DNA of 64,000 bases from Streptomyces sp. NBC_01428 (GTDB lineage: Bacteria; Actinomycetota; Actinomycetes; Streptomycetales; Streptomycetaceae): positions 8,370,001 through 8,434,000 of the forward strand of contig NZ_CP109499.1 of assembly GCF_036231965.1 (NCBI RefSeq), written 5' to 3'. The notes beneath the pieces are model-generated. The model searched no databases. It had not been told where the DNA came from and saw only the letters and a program-made list of their open reading frames with translations. Shown piece after piece: positions 63,510 to 64,000 of this stretch. Position numbers and translations under genes: made by a program. The first letter of the stretch is position 1, and every line of letters begins with the position of its first letter.

Positions 63510-64000
63510 TCAGGACGCCGGGAGCGGGCCTGCGCGGCGGGCGGGGTGTACCGCGGCCTCCTCCGGATGCAGCCACAACGGGCCGTTGCCGGTGTCGACA
63601 CGGACCGCCTCCGCGGGGGGCCACGGACCGTCGGCCAGCAGGTGGCCCTCCGGGCCGGTGAGGCTCCGGTACCGGGCGAGTGCCTGGGCAGGAGGCTGCC
63701 GTTCGGAGTCCGCCGGCGGTCCCGGGCTCAACTCGGCGACGGCGGCCGCGTACTGCTCGTAAGGCCGCCAGCCCGGTACGACCCGGAACGCCGTCGGAGT
63801 ACGGATCAGCAGGGTCGGCAGCGCGTACCGGTGGCCCCCGTCCGCGGTCTCCTTCGCGGCGCCGGGGTGCGGCGATCCGCCGGGCACGGACAGCACCTCG
63901 CGCACCGGACGACGCGCCTCGGCGTGGTCGGCGCGCACCGCGTCCAGCACCTCGGCCGAGGCCGCGCCGGCGGCCAGCAGTTCATGGTCCAGGCCGGGCA
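63510..64000 (-). CDS. DsbA-like thioredoxin-fold protein, 5' end outside the window
   Basis: At least 163 residues of the C-terminal part. The frame stays open to the window edge. LPTLLIRTPTAFRVVPGWRPYEQYAAAV (split) looks like the last strand and helix of DsbA/FrnE thioredoxins, with the cis-Pro in ALPTLL. The redox CxxC would lie outside the window. The C-terminal 60 residues (PLWLHPEEAA) form an extension. It may serve sulfur or redox chemistry beside the operon, which is unproven. Confidence 0.6.
   Translation of the reverse strand, partial: PGLDHELLAAGAASAEVLDAVRADHAEARRPVREVLSVPGGSPHPGAAKETADGGHRYALPTLLIRTPTAFRVVPGWRPYEQYAAAVAELSPGPPADSERQPPAQALARYRSLTGPEGHLLADGPWPPAEAVRVDTGNGPLWLHPEEAAVHPARRAGPLPAS

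Overview
The window is 64 kb of very GC-rich DNA with strong third-position G/C bias, GTG and TTG starts, ATGA-coupled operons and an initiator tRNA of actinobacterial type. Streptomyces or a close relative fits best: an IdeR/DmdR-type iron box, an LAxTG sortase signal, SpoIIE-type phosphatases, an orphan roadblock protein, a Tap-like protein and small (V/I)DLxRV leader peptides are all typical of that genus. No insertion sequence, prophage or CRISPR array was seen.

From 1 to 24 kb the content is mixed housekeeping and accessory. It holds a sortase-anchored DUF1996 protein, an initiator tRNA-Met, and a second, atypical tRNA of glycine type with its own terminator (4231-4336). Next come a flavodoxin-like protein, an FAD hydroxylase, a SpoIIE phosphatase, a TetR regulator and a DHA2 exporter. 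A divergent siderophore acetyltransferase / ferric-siderophore reductase pair shares one iron box. An orphan FAD-binding subunit, an ABC ATPase, lipoamide dehydrogenase and a divergent katG/Fur pair follow. A LigA paralogue lies beside a ribbon-helix-helix/Fic-like toxin-antitoxin pair, followed by an ArsR regulator and a lone roadblock protein.

From 24 to 41 kb there is a small XRE gene translationally coupled to a Tap-like protein with family-B-polymerase-like motifs, behind a promoter with a built-in inverted repeat. Then come a DUF485/sodium symporter pair, a degenerate Mrr-like membrane protein, a cyclophilin, glpF-glpK, an ECF sigma/anti-sigma pair of SigK/RskA type, a Trp/His-rich secreted protein, MarR and IclR regulators, a second SpoIIE phosphatase and an MFS transporter.

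From about 40 to 63.4 kb the window is organised around sulfur acquisition. It has a polar amino-acid (probably cystine) ABC importer, an operon of four luciferase-family (LLM) monooxygenases, metY-metX, and a nine-gene operon with a peptide/nickel-type ABC importer, two more LLM monooxygenases, an alpha/beta hydrolase and an FMN reductase. These four units, plus a glutathione-transferase-like gene, each follow a tiny ORF ending in a shared motif around (V/I)D-x-x-R, and the ORFs are followed by C-rich, G-poor tracts. This suggests one regulon controlled by leader-peptide attenuation. The window ends inside a DsbA-like gene.
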